From positions 10,831 to 74,830 of the forward strand of contig JAEDCW010000002.1 in the NCBI GenBank assembly GCA_016293975.1: a DNA stretch of 64,000 bases, given 5' to 3'. Below the pieces are notes generated by a model. The model made no database searches. It was given only the letters and a program-made list of their open reading frames with translations, and had not been told where the DNA came from. This DNA comes from Clostridia bacterium (GTDB lineage Bacteria; Bacillota; Clostridia; Christensenellales; CAG-138). Shown here piece by piece: positions 54,770 through 62,949 of this stretch (positions are counted from its first letter, which is position 1; each line of letters begins with the position of its first letter). Both the position numbers and the translations under genes were made by a program.

Positions 54770-55357
54770 TTATTGCGCAACCTTCACCATGCTGTGGCGA
54801 ATTATGCGATTATCAACCGTGTAACCCTTTCTTAACACGAGAAGTATGCTGCCTCGCTCCATATCGCTGGGCTCCTGCATTACCGCTTCGTGGAAGTTGG
54901 GGTCGAATTTACCGTCCGTTGGGATTTCCTTCAATCCAAGCTTAGTAAGTTCATCGAAAAGCCTCCTTTGAACCAGTTTTATGCCGTCGCTGTATGCTGC
55001 ATCCGCGCAGGCACATTCCAGTGCCCTGTCGAAGTCGTCAAGGACGGGGAGTAGCCGACTGATGACGCCTATTTTGCCTTCGAGAAAACTGTCTGCGGCA
55101 ATTGTGGCGTTTCGCCTCTTGAAGTTTGCAAAATCTGCTTGGGATCTTTGGTTTGCGGCGACTGCGGCATCGTGAGCAATCTGCAGCTCCTCGATATGAG
55201 CCTTTACCTGGTTGAATTCATCAGCCGTAAGCTGAATCATTTCACTCACTGCCTGTTCCGCCTGATTCGACTCCTTGGTTGCGGTCTCCGTCTGTTCGTC
55301 GGTTACTGTTTCGGGAGCTTCGCAGTTTTGCTTTGTATCCTTTTTCTTTTCTGCCAC
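54770..55357 (-). CDS. grpE: Nucleotide exchange factor GrpE
   Basis: Releases ADP from DnaK. An acidic, disordered N-terminus (about 45 residues) precedes a long coiled-coil helix (EFNQVKAHIEELQIAHDAA region) with DFANFKRRN near residue 90, the family signature. The beta-rich head has FDPNFHEAVMQEPS near 160 and GSILLVLRKGYTVDNRIIR near 174. The protein has 195 residues. It lies 6 bases behind hrcA and 37 bases before dnaK, in the usual order. Confidence 0.97.
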   Translation of the reverse strand: MAEKKKDTKQNCEAPETVTDEQTETATKESNQAEQAVSEMIQLTADEFNQVKAHIEELQIAHDAAVAANQRSQADFANFKRRNATIAADSFLEGKIGVISRLLPVLDDFDRALECACADAAYSDGIKLVQRRLFDELTKLGLKEIPTDGKFDPNFHEAVMQEPSDMERGSILLVLRKGYTVDNRIIRHSMVKVAQ

Positions 55358-55363
55358 GTGAAT

Positions 55364-56398
55364 CTATTCCTCCTCCAACATATTGGTGAGCGTATCGCTC
55401 AAGCTCTGTCCAAGGTATTTTAACAGCGCCAACACCTTTGGATAATTCATTCTTGTAGGTCCAATAACGCCCATCGACCCTATCGGCATATCGCCGATTC
55501 TATATGTGGCGGTCACAATACTGCAATCGCGCATAGGGGGCGTTTCGTTTTCACTGCCTATAGTTATCGTAAACTCCATCTTTGTGGCGTTGCTAAGAAC
55601 ATTGTAGAGCGAGTCTTTTTCCTCAAACACCTGAAGCAACTGACGCGCCTTGTCAATATTGCTGTATTCGGGGTGCATAAGCAAATTATTCGTTCCGTAC
55701 AACAGCAAGCTGTCGGCGTCTGAGGCTAAGCCGGTATCCAAGCTCTTCATAATAGAAGAGACAAAGTCTAGATTGCACTCGTACTCCATCAGCACGTTGG
55801 TAATTTGCTCCGGAGTTATGTCTACTATTCGCTTGTCATAAAGCGCTCCAGATAGCTTGCTCGACAGACTTTCGAGTATATCGGGTCGGATTCCATAGGG
55901 AAGCTTGATGTAAGCGTTCCTTGTAAGCCCGGTATCCGTGATTATTACCACAATAGCAGTCGAATCGTTCAGCGCTACTATCTGTATGTGCTTAAGCCTT
56001 ATGTCCTTTAGCTGTGGGGAAAGCACCATTGACGTGTATTTTGTCATATCAGACAAGAGCTCTGCGGTCTGCTTGACTACGGATTCTATACTGTTTGCCC
56101 TTTGACGAATGTATGCGTTGATAAACTTTATCTCGTCTGATGACAGATTGGAATCGGTCATCATCTGATTGACATACAGCCTAAACGCCTTGTCCGAGGG
56201 GATTCTGCCTGCGGAGGTGTGGGGCTGCTGTAGGTAACCGAGCTCTTCAAGGTCGGACATCTCGTTGCGTATCGTCGCAGACGACAAGCCGATGTCTGTT
56301 CTCTTGGATATCGTCCTTGAACCTACTGGACTGGCTGTCATAACGTAATCATCGATTATTGCCTGAAGTATCTTGAGCTTTCTTCTATCCAGTTTCAC
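55364..56398 (-). CDS. hrcA: Heat-inducible transcription repressor HrcA
   Basis: Repressor of class I heat-shock genes; it binds the CIRCE element and needs GroEL to stay active. A winged-helix N-terminus has SPVGSRTISKRTDIGLSSATIRNEMSDLEELGYL spread over residues 22-56 (key parts VGSRTISKR and SSATIRNEM). TSAGRIPSDKAFRLYV follows near 62 and the C-terminus has GSMGVIGPTRMNYPKVL near 305. The protein has 344 residues. GGAGGTAG lies just before the ATG. It is the first gene behind the CIRCE operator and so represses its own operon. Confidence 0.97.
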   Translation of the reverse strand: MKLDRRKLKILQAIIDDYVMTASPVGSRTISKRTDIGLSSATIRNEMSDLEELGYLQQPHTSAGRIPSDKAFRLYVNQMMTDSNLSSDEIKFINAYIRQRANSIESVVKQTAELLSDMTKYTSMVLSPQLKDIRLKHIQIVALNDSTAIVVIITDTGLTRNAYIKLPYGIRPDILESLSSKLSGALYDKRIVDITPEQITNVLMEYECNLDFVSSIMKSLDTGLASDADSLLLYGTNNLLMHPEYSNIDKARQLLQVFEEKDSLYNVLSNATKMEFTITIGSENETPPMRDCSIVTATYRIGDMPIGSMGVIGPTRMNYPKVLALLKYLGQSLSDTLTNMLEEE

Positions 56399-56419
56399 GG
56401 CTACCTCCTTTCCTTGTTG

Positions 56420-56446
56420 TTAGCACTCAATTATGCCGAGTGCTAA
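56420..56446. promoter_or_regulatory. CIRCE operator
   Basis: TTAGCACTC (56420-56428), a 9-base spacer, then GAGTGCTAA (56438-56446): a perfect match to the HrcA-binding inverted repeat. It lies between the promoter and the hrcA start codon. Confidence 0.97.
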
Positions 56447-56454
56447 CATATTAT

Positions 56455-56483
56455 AAAATAGCACCGCTGTATGTTTTTGTCAA
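56455..56483 (-). promoter_or_regulatory. Sigma-A promoter of the hrcA operon
   Basis: On the minus strand perfect TTGACA (56483-56478) and TATTTT (56460-56455) are separated by 17 bases, placing the transcription start next to CIRCE. Confidence 0.7.
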
Positions 56484-56565
56484 CAAATCATTGTGACAAA
56501 ATCGTAACAAATAAGTGGTAAAACAGAGAAGTGAATTTGGAAAGCAAATTGGACAAACAATATGG

Positions 56566-56590
56566 AAAAAGGTGGCCGATAGAGCCGCCT
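56566..56590 (-). terminator. Terminator of the ptb-buk operon
   Basis: On the minus strand AGGCGGC pairs with GCCACCT (one G-T pair) around a 7-base loop, followed by TTTTT. It lies about 35 bases after the buk stop codon. Confidence 0.8.
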
Positions 56591-56624
56591 TTCGAATGCA
56601 AAACCGCATTAGTTTTACTTATAA

Positions 56625-57707
56625 TCAGTTGCGCTCATATACGAATTTATGAGCCTTTTCTTCACCGGACAGTACCCTGAGTCCGCCTTCGCAAAGCGCT
56701 TCCATCTCATGCTCGCCGGGCATGAGAACGACAGGGGCGATCCATGAGATGCGTTCGCATACCATGTCGGTAAGGAATTTGGAATATGCGATTCCGCCTG
56801 TGAGAATTATGCGGTCAAGCTTGCCTGCAACTGCAGTCGCGAGCGAACCAATCGCCTTGGCTACAGAGTACGCAAACGCCTCATATACGAGCTTTGCCTT
56901 CTCGTCTCCGGCGGCAATCAGCTTTTCGACATCGCGTGCGTCGCTCGTGCCTAAATGCGCCCTAAGACCTGCATTTCCGCGAACCTTTTTAGTCATCTCC
57001 TTGAAGCTGTATTTCTCGCTGTAGCACAGCTTGATAAGCTCCATCGCCTGCAGATTGCCGCAGCGCTCGGGTGCAAATGCACTGTCGTCATCGGAGTACA
57101 TATCGATGGCCCTACCCTTGTCGATAAGCCAAAAACTTACGCCTCCTCCGAGGTGAGCTACGATGAATGTGCAATCGCTCAGGGGTTTATGCATCTCCTG
57201 CTCTGCACACCTGTATGCCATTGCGCGACTGTTGAGCGCATGACCACGACTCTTGTGAGGAAGCTCGGGCAGACCCGTGATTCGGGCTATGGGTTCCAAC
57301 TCGTCTACGGTAACGGGGTCATATATATATGCGGGTATCCCAAGCCTGCGTGAAAGGTCATATGCAACGGCACAGCCCACATTGGAAATGTGGGTATCGA
57401 GCTTCTGATCGAGCATATAGCTGACCATATCCTCATTTACTTCATATGCACCTGAGGCACAGGGGGGAATCATGCCGCCGCGAGACATAATACAGGTGAT
57501 AGATGCAATATCTATTCCGGCTTCGCTTAAAGCTCCGGTAACCTTGTTGGTTCGGAATGTACGCTGATCCATGACCCAGGAAAAGCCCGCAAGCTCCTCG
57601 TCGTCATGAGCGATATTTATGGAGTAGATATTTGTTTTATCGTCATAAACGGCAATCTTGGTAGAAGTTGAGCCGGGGTTTATTACGAGAATTCGCTCCA
57701 TACTCAT
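56625..57707 (-). CDS. buk: Butyrate kinase
   Basis: Converts butyryl phosphate and ADP to butyrate and ATP, the last energy-yielding step of butyrate fermentation. It is an ASKHA-fold kinase: VINPGSTSTKIAVYDD at residue 7 (phosphate-binding loop), RGGMIPPCASGAYEV near 76, and VAHLGGGVSFWLIDKG near 184. SRGHALNSRAMAYRCAE lies near 154 and ILTGGIAYSKFLTDMV near 300. It has 360 residues; PPCASGAYEV rather than acetate-kinase motifs separates it from AckA. It follows ptb by 7 bases on the same strand. Confidence 0.95.
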   Translation of the reverse strand: MSMERILVINPGSTSTKIAVYDDKTNIYSINIAHDDEELAGFSWVMDQRTFRTNKVTGALSEAGIDIASITCIMSRGGMIPPCASGAYEVNEDMVSYMLDQKLDTHISNVGCAVAYDLSRRLGIPAYIYDPVTVDELEPIARITGLPELPHKSRGHALNSRAMAYRCAEQEMHKPLSDCTFIVAHLGGGVSFWLIDKGRAIDMYSDDDSAFAPERCGNLQAMELIKLCYSEKYSFKEMTKKVRGNAGLRAHLGTSDARDVEKLIAAGDEKAKLVYEAFAYSVAKAIGSLATAVAGKLDRIILTGGIAYSKFLTDMVCERISWIAPVVLMPGEHEMEALCEGGLRVLSGEEKAHKFVYERN

Positions 57708-57714
57708 TCACCGA

Positions 57715-58611
57715 TTACTTGCATACGCCTGCGCCGAGGGCGAGGGAGTAGTACTTTTCTTCTGCGGATGAGCCGCGTGATGTGACGACTATCGGAACCT
57801 TGCAACCCAGTACGAGACCTGCCATACGTCCGCCGCAAGTATAAACAAGGCACTTTCCAAGTACATTGCCTACGACGATTTCGGGTGCGAGCATGATGTC
57901 GAAATCGCCTGCGCACGGGCAATCAAAGCCTTTGACCTCACCGATTTCGGGTACCATGGCAAGGTCGTAGGAGATAGGCCCTTCAACATAGCAGTTACCG
58001 AGCTTTCCGGCAAGGCTCATGCTCTTGAGCTCTGCGGCATCTACTGTTTCTTGCATCTTGGGGTTTATGGTCTCAACGGCACAGAGCGCAGCCACATTAA
58101 CTTTGTCGTATCCTAAGCCCTCAAAGAAGTCTACTGCGTTCTCAACTATCTGAACCTTCTTTTCGAGATCGGGGTATGTACACATACCTCCGTCTGTAAC
58201 GCAGAGCAGTTTATGATAACCGGGGAATTCCGCGATTATTATGTGGCTCATAAGCTTGCCCGTCCTGAGGTCAGCCTCATGTGAAAGCACGCCCTTGAGC
58301 AGGTCGCCGGTCATTATTTTTCCCTTCATAAGGAAATCAGCACGACCCTCGTGAATGAGGTTTGCCGCACAAACACTGGGATGCATTCCTTCGGGAACAG
58401 CAACTATATCGAAATTATCAGGGTTCTGTCCGAGTGAAACCAAAACCCCGGTTATCTTCTCAGGATCGCCTACCAAAACAGAATTGACAATATCCTGCGC
58501 TTCGATGACAGCTTGCAATGCATGCTCGTCGTTCGCCTGTATTAAAGCTACGGTTTTTTTGCTACCGCCTTTTACTTTTGAGATTAGCTCGTCGAAATTC
58601 CTTAATGCCAT
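57715..58611 (-). CDS. ptb: Phosphate butyryltransferase
   Basis: Converts butyryl-CoA and phosphate to butyryl phosphate and CoA. It belongs to the phosphotransacetylase fold: MALRNFDELISKVKGG at the start, LIHEGRADFLMKGKIMTGDLLKG near residue 89 (in part), and PDLEKKVQIVENAV near 154. GPISYDLAMVPEIGEVKG is near 210 and GDFDIMLAPEIVVGNVLGK near 231. The protein has 298 residues. I start at 58611, where GGGGAGGTG sits 4 bases upstream. Ptb and Buk form the kinase route to butyrate rather than the butyryl-CoA:acetate CoA-transferase route. Confidence 0.95.
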   Translation of the reverse strand: MALRNFDELISKVKGGSKKTVALIQANDEHALQAVIEAQDIVNSVLVGDPEKITGVLVSLGQNPDNFDIVAVPEGMHPSVCAANLIHEGRADFLMKGKIMTGDLLKGVLSHEADLRTGKLMSHIIIAEFPGYHKLLCVTDGGMCTYPDLEKKVQIVENAVDFFEGLGYDKVNVAALCAVETINPKMQETVDAAELKSMSLAGKLGNCYVEGPISYDLAMVPEIGEVKGFDCPCAGDFDIMLAPEIVVGNVLGKCLVYTCGGRMAGLVLGCKVPIVVTSRGSSAEEKYYSLALGAGVCK

Positions 58612-58691
58612 AGGGCACCTCCCCAAAAAAGTATAACCCATTATACTATAGGAAGCGCCTACTTCAATAACATTACACAGTATATTTGTTT

Positions 58692-59060
58692 TTACGCCAT
58701 GTTTGAAGTATCACTATTTATGTCATTGGTAAGCAGATACAACGTTACCGTAGAAATAAATTCTGAATTTGTAGGAGGATCGTTATCTTCGGTATTCGGA
58801 AACAGCTTTGCCGCAAGTGGCGTTCGAGCGGTTTGGAAAAATGCGTTGTAGAGCGCAGTACGTATATTGCGTTCTATTGATGCAGTCTTTACGCCACGCT
58901 GTTGTGCGATTTTGGGATACACGTCTGTCGTGGTTTTGTATAAATATGACGGATCCTCAGTCGTAAGCTCAAGAACCTTAACAAGTATACTAAATCCCTT
59001 AAACCGCGGCTTAATTCCCAATTCGAAAAGAGCCCGGGTAATTGCAATATTAGATTTCAT
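58692..59060 (-). CDS. Stand-alone Spo0A C-terminal-like DNA-binding protein
   Basis: 122 residues that align along their length with the effector domain of Spo0A, the master switch of sporulation. ITRALFELGIKPRFKGFSIL matches the first helices. DVYPKIAQQRGVKTASIERNIRTAL (in part) matches the recognition helix-turn-helix SRVERAIR region of Spo0A, and PPTNSEFISTVTLYLL matches the signature end GKPTNSEFIAMVA. There is no receiver domain: GGAGG lies 5 bases before the ATG at 59060. The upstream extension of the frame to 59252 is hydrophobic and crosses the promoter. It could bind 0A-box-like DNA without phosphorylation control. Its function is unknown. Confidence 0.82.
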   Translation of the reverse strand: MKSNIAITRALFELGIKPRFKGFSILVKVLELTTEDPSYLYKTTTDVYPKIAQQRGVKTASIERNIRTALYNAFFQTARTPLAAKLFPNTEDNDPPTNSEFISTVTLYLLTNDINSDTSNMA

Positions 59061-59176
59061 AAAAACCTCCGCTTTAAGGACTAAATCTAAAAGAATTAGA
59101 AAAAGTACTGCTATAAAAATCAGACTTAGCGAACTCGATATGAATAATAGCGAACAAATATCACCCACCTGCCAAC

Positions 59177-59204
59177 AGTATACAACAAATTTGACAGTAG
59201 TCAA
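59177..59204 (-). promoter_or_regulatory. Promoter and operator-like palindrome of the Spo0A-C gene
   Basis: On the minus strand TTGACT (59204-59199) and TATACT (59182-59177) are separated by 16 bases. The palindrome TTGAC-AGTA-GTCAA (59191-59204) covers the -35 box. The leader would be about 110 bases. Confidence 0.5.
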
Positions 59205-59308
59205 CAAATAAATACTTAAGAAGTCTGTTATATAATTACGGTTAGGCGCCATACATCCTCGACTTGTATGTTCGGTTGAATTAATCCCAACTTAACAAAT
59301 GATGGACA

Positions 59309-59337
59309 TTGTATACGGGTTTTATAGGTGCTATAAT
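59309..59337 (+). promoter_or_regulatory. Candidate promoter of the rnf operon
   Basis: An extended -10 (TGC before TATAAT at 59332-59337) with a weak -35 TTGTAT at 59309-59314, 17-base spacer. Confidence 0.5.
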
Positions 59338-59388
59338 AAAAGCTATAATTGCTATTACTGTGCATCAACAGAAGGGATGGTGTTAATA

Positions 59389-60711
59389 TTGCCGAAGAGC
59401 TCATTTAAGGGCGGTGTCCATCCTCTGCATAATGCAGGGGAAGGAAAGACGCAGACAAAGGGTGTGCCGATAAAGAAGTACACTCCCGATACTGTGGCTA
59501 TACCTATGGCAATGCATTTAGGCGTGCCGGCTACACCGATCGTTAAAAAAGGCGATACGGTTTTGGTAGGTCAGGTTATAGGCGAAGCTCAACATCCAAG
59601 AAGCTTGGCGGTACATTCGAGTGTTTCGGGTGAGGTTATTGCAGTTGAGGAACGTATGCAACTCGGCGCGACTCCGTCTACTTGCGTGGTTATTAGAAAC
59701 GATTTCTGCGATACCTGGGTCGATGGTATCAAGGGCTTTGGAAATGTTGAGGAGGTAGATCAATCCGTCATAATTCCTGCCATACGCGATGCGGGTATTT
59801 GCGGAATGGGCGGAGCATGCTTCCCGACGCATGTAAAGCTTACTCTGCCGGCGGGAAAGGTTTGCGATACAATAATCCTCAACGGCTCCGAATGTGAGAC
59901 CTACATGACGTGTGACCATAGACTGATGCTTGAGAGGCCTCTTAAGATAATCGACGGACTCAGAGCCTGTATGCGCGCGCTTGGCGTAGAGAGAGGTGTG
60001 GTTGCTATCGAAGATAACAAACCCGATGCGATAAGGGCAATAGCCGATGCGGCAAAGGGCAGAAAGGGCGTCGAGGTACAGGTTCTTAAGACGAAGTATC
60101 CGCAAGGGAGCGAAAAGCAGATAATAAAGGCTGTTACGGGCAAAGAAGTTCCGAGCGGAGGACTGCCGATAGACATAGGGGCGATTGTAATGAACGTAGC
60201 TACTGCGGCGGCAATAGCCGATGCGATTGTCGACGGAAAGCCCTTAATTGACAGGATAACTACAGTTACAGGCCATGTCGCTGTACCATCGAACCTTGAA
60301 GTTCCGATTGGTACGATGATACAGGATGCCATCACTGCGTGCGACGGTTATGGAGACACCCCCTGCAAGATAATAATGGGCGGCGGAATGACAGGATTGT
60401 GCGCTCATGACGATACTATATCGATAGCAAAGGGAAGCGGCGGTATAGTTGTGCTCAATGAGAAGGAAGCTAAACTCATGGAGGAGGGACCGTGCATAAG
60501 ATGTGCGCGCTGTGTTTCAACGTGCCCCGCAGGACTCAATCCCTGTCTTATAAGAAAACTATGCGACAATGAAGATTATGAAGGCGCGAAGAGAGAAAAC
60601 GTTATGGATTGCTTGTTATGCGGCTGCTGTACGTATGCGTGCCCGGCACACAGATTCCTTACCGCTACGTGCAAGATTGCAAAAGAGCGCATAGCTAAAA
60701 TGAGGAGGTAG
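59389..60711 (+). CDS. rnfC: Rnf complex subunit RnfC
   Basis: Membrane-associated NADH-binding subunit of the Rnf ferredoxin:NAD+ oxidoreductase, which couples electron flow to sodium or proton export. SSFKGGVHPLHNAGEGKT opens the protein. AGICGMGGACFPTHVKL near residue 140 is the NADH/FMN-binding motif. Near the C-terminus two ferredoxin motifs bind two 4Fe-4S clusters: CIRCARCVSTCP and CLLCGCCTYACP. At 440 residues it is the usual clostridial size. I prefer the TTG at 59389 because an AAGGGATGG site lies upstream; ATG 59377 would overlap it. It is first in a tightly packed operon. Confidence 0.95.
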   Translation: MPKSSFKGGVHPLHNAGEGKTQTKGVPIKKYTPDTVAIPMAMHLGVPATPIVKKGDTVLVGQVIGEAQHPRSLAVHSSVSGEVIAVEERMQLGATPSTCVVIRNDFCDTWVDGIKGFGNVEEVDQSVIIPAIRDAGICGMGGACFPTHVKLTLPAGKVCDTIILNGSECETYMTCDHRLMLERPLKIIDGLRACMRALGVERGVVAIEDNKPDAIRAIADAAKGRKGVEVQVLKTKYPQGSEKQIIKAVTGKEVPSGGLPIDIGAIVMNVATAAAIADAIVDGKPLIDRITTVTGHVAVPSNLEVPIGTMIQDAITACDGYGDTPCKIIMGGGMTGLCAHDDTISIAKGSGGIVVLNEKEAKLMEEGPCIRCARCVSTCPAGLNPCLIRKLCDNEDYEGAKRENVMDCLLCGCCTYACPAHRFLTATCKIAKERIAKMRR

Positions 60712-60717
60712 TCAATA

Positions 60718-61707
60718 ATGAAGTTAAAGGTTTCAACTGCTCCGCATGTGCATAGCAAGAACTCTGTAGAGCGAATAATGCTAGACGTGATTATTGCACT
60801 GCTACCAACAGCCGCGGTAGGCGTCTATCTTTTCGGATATATGGCCGGTCTGCACATTATCGTGGGCGTAGCATCGGCGGTGCTTGCCGAATATGCGTGG
60901 CAGAAGCTCAATAAAAAGACAGTCACGATATCGGATTTCTCTGCGGCGCTCACGGGCTTTCTCGTTGCACTAAACGTACCTGTCAATGCCCCGGTGTGGA
61001 TTACATTCATTGGAAGCGTAGTTGCCATAATCATGGTAAAGCAGCTTTTCGGAGGCATAGGCGACAACTTCCTGAATCCTGCACTTACGGCGCGTGCGAT
61101 ATTACTTGCAAGTTGGCCTACACACATGAACGCATTTACAAGTCCGAGTATGTTCGGTACTGTGGACGCGGTAAGCGCAGCTACGCCATTGACAGCAAAC
61201 TACGTCTCGGGTGCGTCCGACGCGGCGAGCTCTGCCACAAGCGTGGCTGTAAACTACAGTTACACCGATCTGCTCCTTGGCAATATACCGGGTACGATTG
61301 GCGAGGTCTGCAAAATCGCTATACTGATAGGCTTTGTATACCTATTGATAAGAGGTGTCATCACATGGCATATTCCCGTCATCATGGTAGGCGCAGTTGC
61401 CCTCTTTACATGGGTACTTGGTGGTAATGAAGGCGTTTTCACGGGCGACCCGCTGTATGCCGTTCTCTCGGGCGGTCTGCTGTTTGGTGCTGTGTTCATG
61501 GCAACCGACTATACAACTAATCCGATGACGAGAAAGGGCGAGGTAATCTATGCGGTAGGCTGTGGACTTATAGTCGCACTTATCCGTGAATACGGCTCAT
61601 ATCACGAGGGCGTTACATACGCCATTCTGATAATGAACATCGTAACTCCTCTGCTCGATAAATACATTGCACCTAAGCTTTACGGGAGGGTGAAGAAGAA
61701 TGCCTAA
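60718..61707 (+). CDS. rnfD: Rnf complex subunit RnfD
   Basis: Membrane subunit with about nine or ten helices; relatives carry covalent FMN on a threonine and form part of the electron path and ion channel. STAPHVHSKNSVERIMLDVI opens the chain, QLFGGIGDNFLNPALTARAI is near 105, and ATDYTTNPMTRKGEVIYA near 261 is conserved. The expected flavinylation site reads DAVSAATPLT (Asp near 150, Thr near 156), with Ala where the common motif has Gly (SGAT). It has 329 residues. The next gene, rnfE, starts inside its last codons; rnfG, which normally lies here, is absent. Confidence 0.95.
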   Translation: MKLKVSTAPHVHSKNSVERIMLDVIIALLPTAAVGVYLFGYMAGLHIIVGVASAVLAEYAWQKLNKKTVTISDFSAALTGFLVALNVPVNAPVWITFIGSVVAIIMVKQLFGGIGDNFLNPALTARAILLASWPTHMNAFTSPSMFGTVDAVSAATPLTANYVSGASDAASSATSVAVNYSYTDLLLGNIPGTIGEVCKIAILIGFVYLLIRGVITWHIPVIMVGAVALFTWVLGGNEGVFTGDPLYAVLSGGLLFGAVFMATDYTTNPMTRKGEVIYAVGCGLIVALIREYGSYHEGVTYAILIMNIVTPLLDKYIAPKLYGRVKKNA

Positions 61708-62323
61708 TAAAAAAGTAAGAATGTCAACTATATTTTTAAATGGCATAATCACTGAGAACCCTACATTCAGGCTTGTTCTCGGCATGTGTCCTACACTCGC
61801 TGTAACTACGGCGGCAATTAACGGTGTGGGCATGGGGCTTGCTGCCACGATGGTGCTTATAGGCTCGAATGTGGTTATCTCCCTGTTGAGAAACATTATA
61901 CCGGACAAGGTTAGAATTCCTTGCTTTATAGTTGTCATATGCTCATTTGTTACGATCGTACAAATGCTAATGCAGGCCTACGTGCAGGATTTGTACGCAA
62001 GTTTGGGAATGTTCATACCCTTGATAGTTGTAAACTGCATTATACTTGCACGAGCCGAGGCATTTGCGTGCAAAAACGGCGTGCTGGCATCGGCAATAGA
62101 CGGACTCGGAATGGGTTTGGGCTTTACACTGTCACTGACGATAATCGCATCTATCCGCGAGCTCATCGGCAGCGGTAAGATATTCGGTATAGACGTTTTC
62201 GGCGGTGGTTATGAGCCAATGTTGCTCATGATACTGCCTGCAGGCGGATTCATAACGCTCGGACTGCTTTTGGGTATATTAAACAGCGTGACTGCAAAGT
62301 CAGCAATGAAGAAGGAGGCGTAA
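61700..62323 (+). CDS. rnfE: Rnf complex subunit RnfE
   Basis: Membrane subunit of 207 residues with six hydrophobic helices, homologous to RnfA and to NqrD. IITENPTFRLVLGMCPTLAVTTAA near residue 16 (in part) is the cysteine-containing half-channel motif that binds an iron atom or cluster in the membrane together with RnfA. AEAFACKNGVLASAIDGLGMG near 118 holds the second cysteine. GGGAGGGTG precedes the ATG at 61700, which lies 8 bases inside rnfD, so the two are coupled. It is followed after one base by rnfA. Confidence 0.95.
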   Translation: MPNKKVRMSTIFLNGIITENPTFRLVLGMCPTLAVTTAAINGVGMGLAATMVLIGSNVVISLLRNIIPDKVRIPCFIVVICSFVTIVQMLMQAYVQDLYASLGMFIPLIVVNCIILARAEAFACKNGVLASAIDGLGMGLGFTLSLTIIASIRELIGSGKIFGIDVFGGGYEPMLLMILPAGGFITLGLLLGILNSVTAKSAMKKEA

Positions 62324-62324
62324 T

Positions 62325-62936
62325 ATGGATCACTTAACGAAATTCATACTGTTGTTTATCAGCTGCGTCCTTACAAACAATTTCATATTTTCGAGATTCC
62401 TCGGATGTTGTCCGTTCTTGGGTGTATCAAATAAAGTAGAAACAGCCATGGGCATGGGCATTGCGGTAACATTTGTAATGGGACTTGCATCGCTGTTCAC
62501 ATGGGCTGTAGGTAAGCTGCTTGTTTTGCTTGACATACAGTATCTTAACACCATAGCATTCATACTTATAATTGCAGGACTTGTGCAGTTTGTCGAGATG
62601 TTTATCAAGAAGTCGAGCCCCACGCTTTATAAGTCGTTAGGTATATACCTTCCTCTGATTACAACTAACTGCGCTGTTCTGGGTGTAACAATTATCAACT
62701 TCGATTCATATGTTGTAGAAATGGATGCAATCGGGTTGGTATACTCCGTGCTCAATGGCGTATTCAGTGCTTTGGGTTTCATGCTGGCTATAGTGCTTAT
62801 GGCGGGCATAAGGGAGAGGCTCGAAACATCAAAAATACCTCAGCCATTTAAGGGATTCCCGATTTCGCTTATTACAGCCGGTCTGATGAGCCTTGCGTTT
62901 ACAGGCTTCTCCGGTCTGTTCTCGAATTTGGGTTGA
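62325..62936 (+). CDS. rnfA: Rnf complex subunit RnfA
   Basis: Membrane subunit of 203 residues with six helices, paralogous to RnfE and inserted in the opposite orientation. FSRFLGCCPFLGVSNKVETAMGMG near 24 (in part) carries the first membrane cysteines, and LITTNCAVLGVTIINFD near 110 the second. Together with RnfE it binds the intramembrane iron centre that links the cytosolic and outer electron carriers. GGAGGCGTAAT precedes the ATG. RnfB follows 13 bases later. Confidence 0.96.
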   Translation: MDHLTKFILLFISCVLTNNFIFSRFLGCCPFLGVSNKVETAMGMGIAVTFVMGLASLFTWAVGKLLVLLDIQYLNTIAFILIIAGLVQFVEMFIKKSSPTLYKSLGIYLPLITTNCAVLGVTIINFDSYVVEMDAIGLVYSVLNGVFSALGFMLAIVLMAGIRERLETSKIPQPFKGFPISLITAGLMSLAFTGFSGLFSNLG

Positions 62937-62949
62937 TAGGAGGGCGAGT

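Larger units (their letters stand above)
59061..59388. other. Divergent region between Spo0A-C and rnf genes
   Basis: About 330 bases without a gene. It holds the Spo0A-C promoter with an overlapping palindrome, and the rnf promoter. I found no clear 0A box (TTGTCGAA-like). Confidence 0.45.

Noticed and set aside
59061..59252. N-terminal membrane extension of the Spo0A-C protein
   Set aside because: The extension would start upstream of the promoter and of a strong GGAGG site; the ATG at 59060 fits far better.
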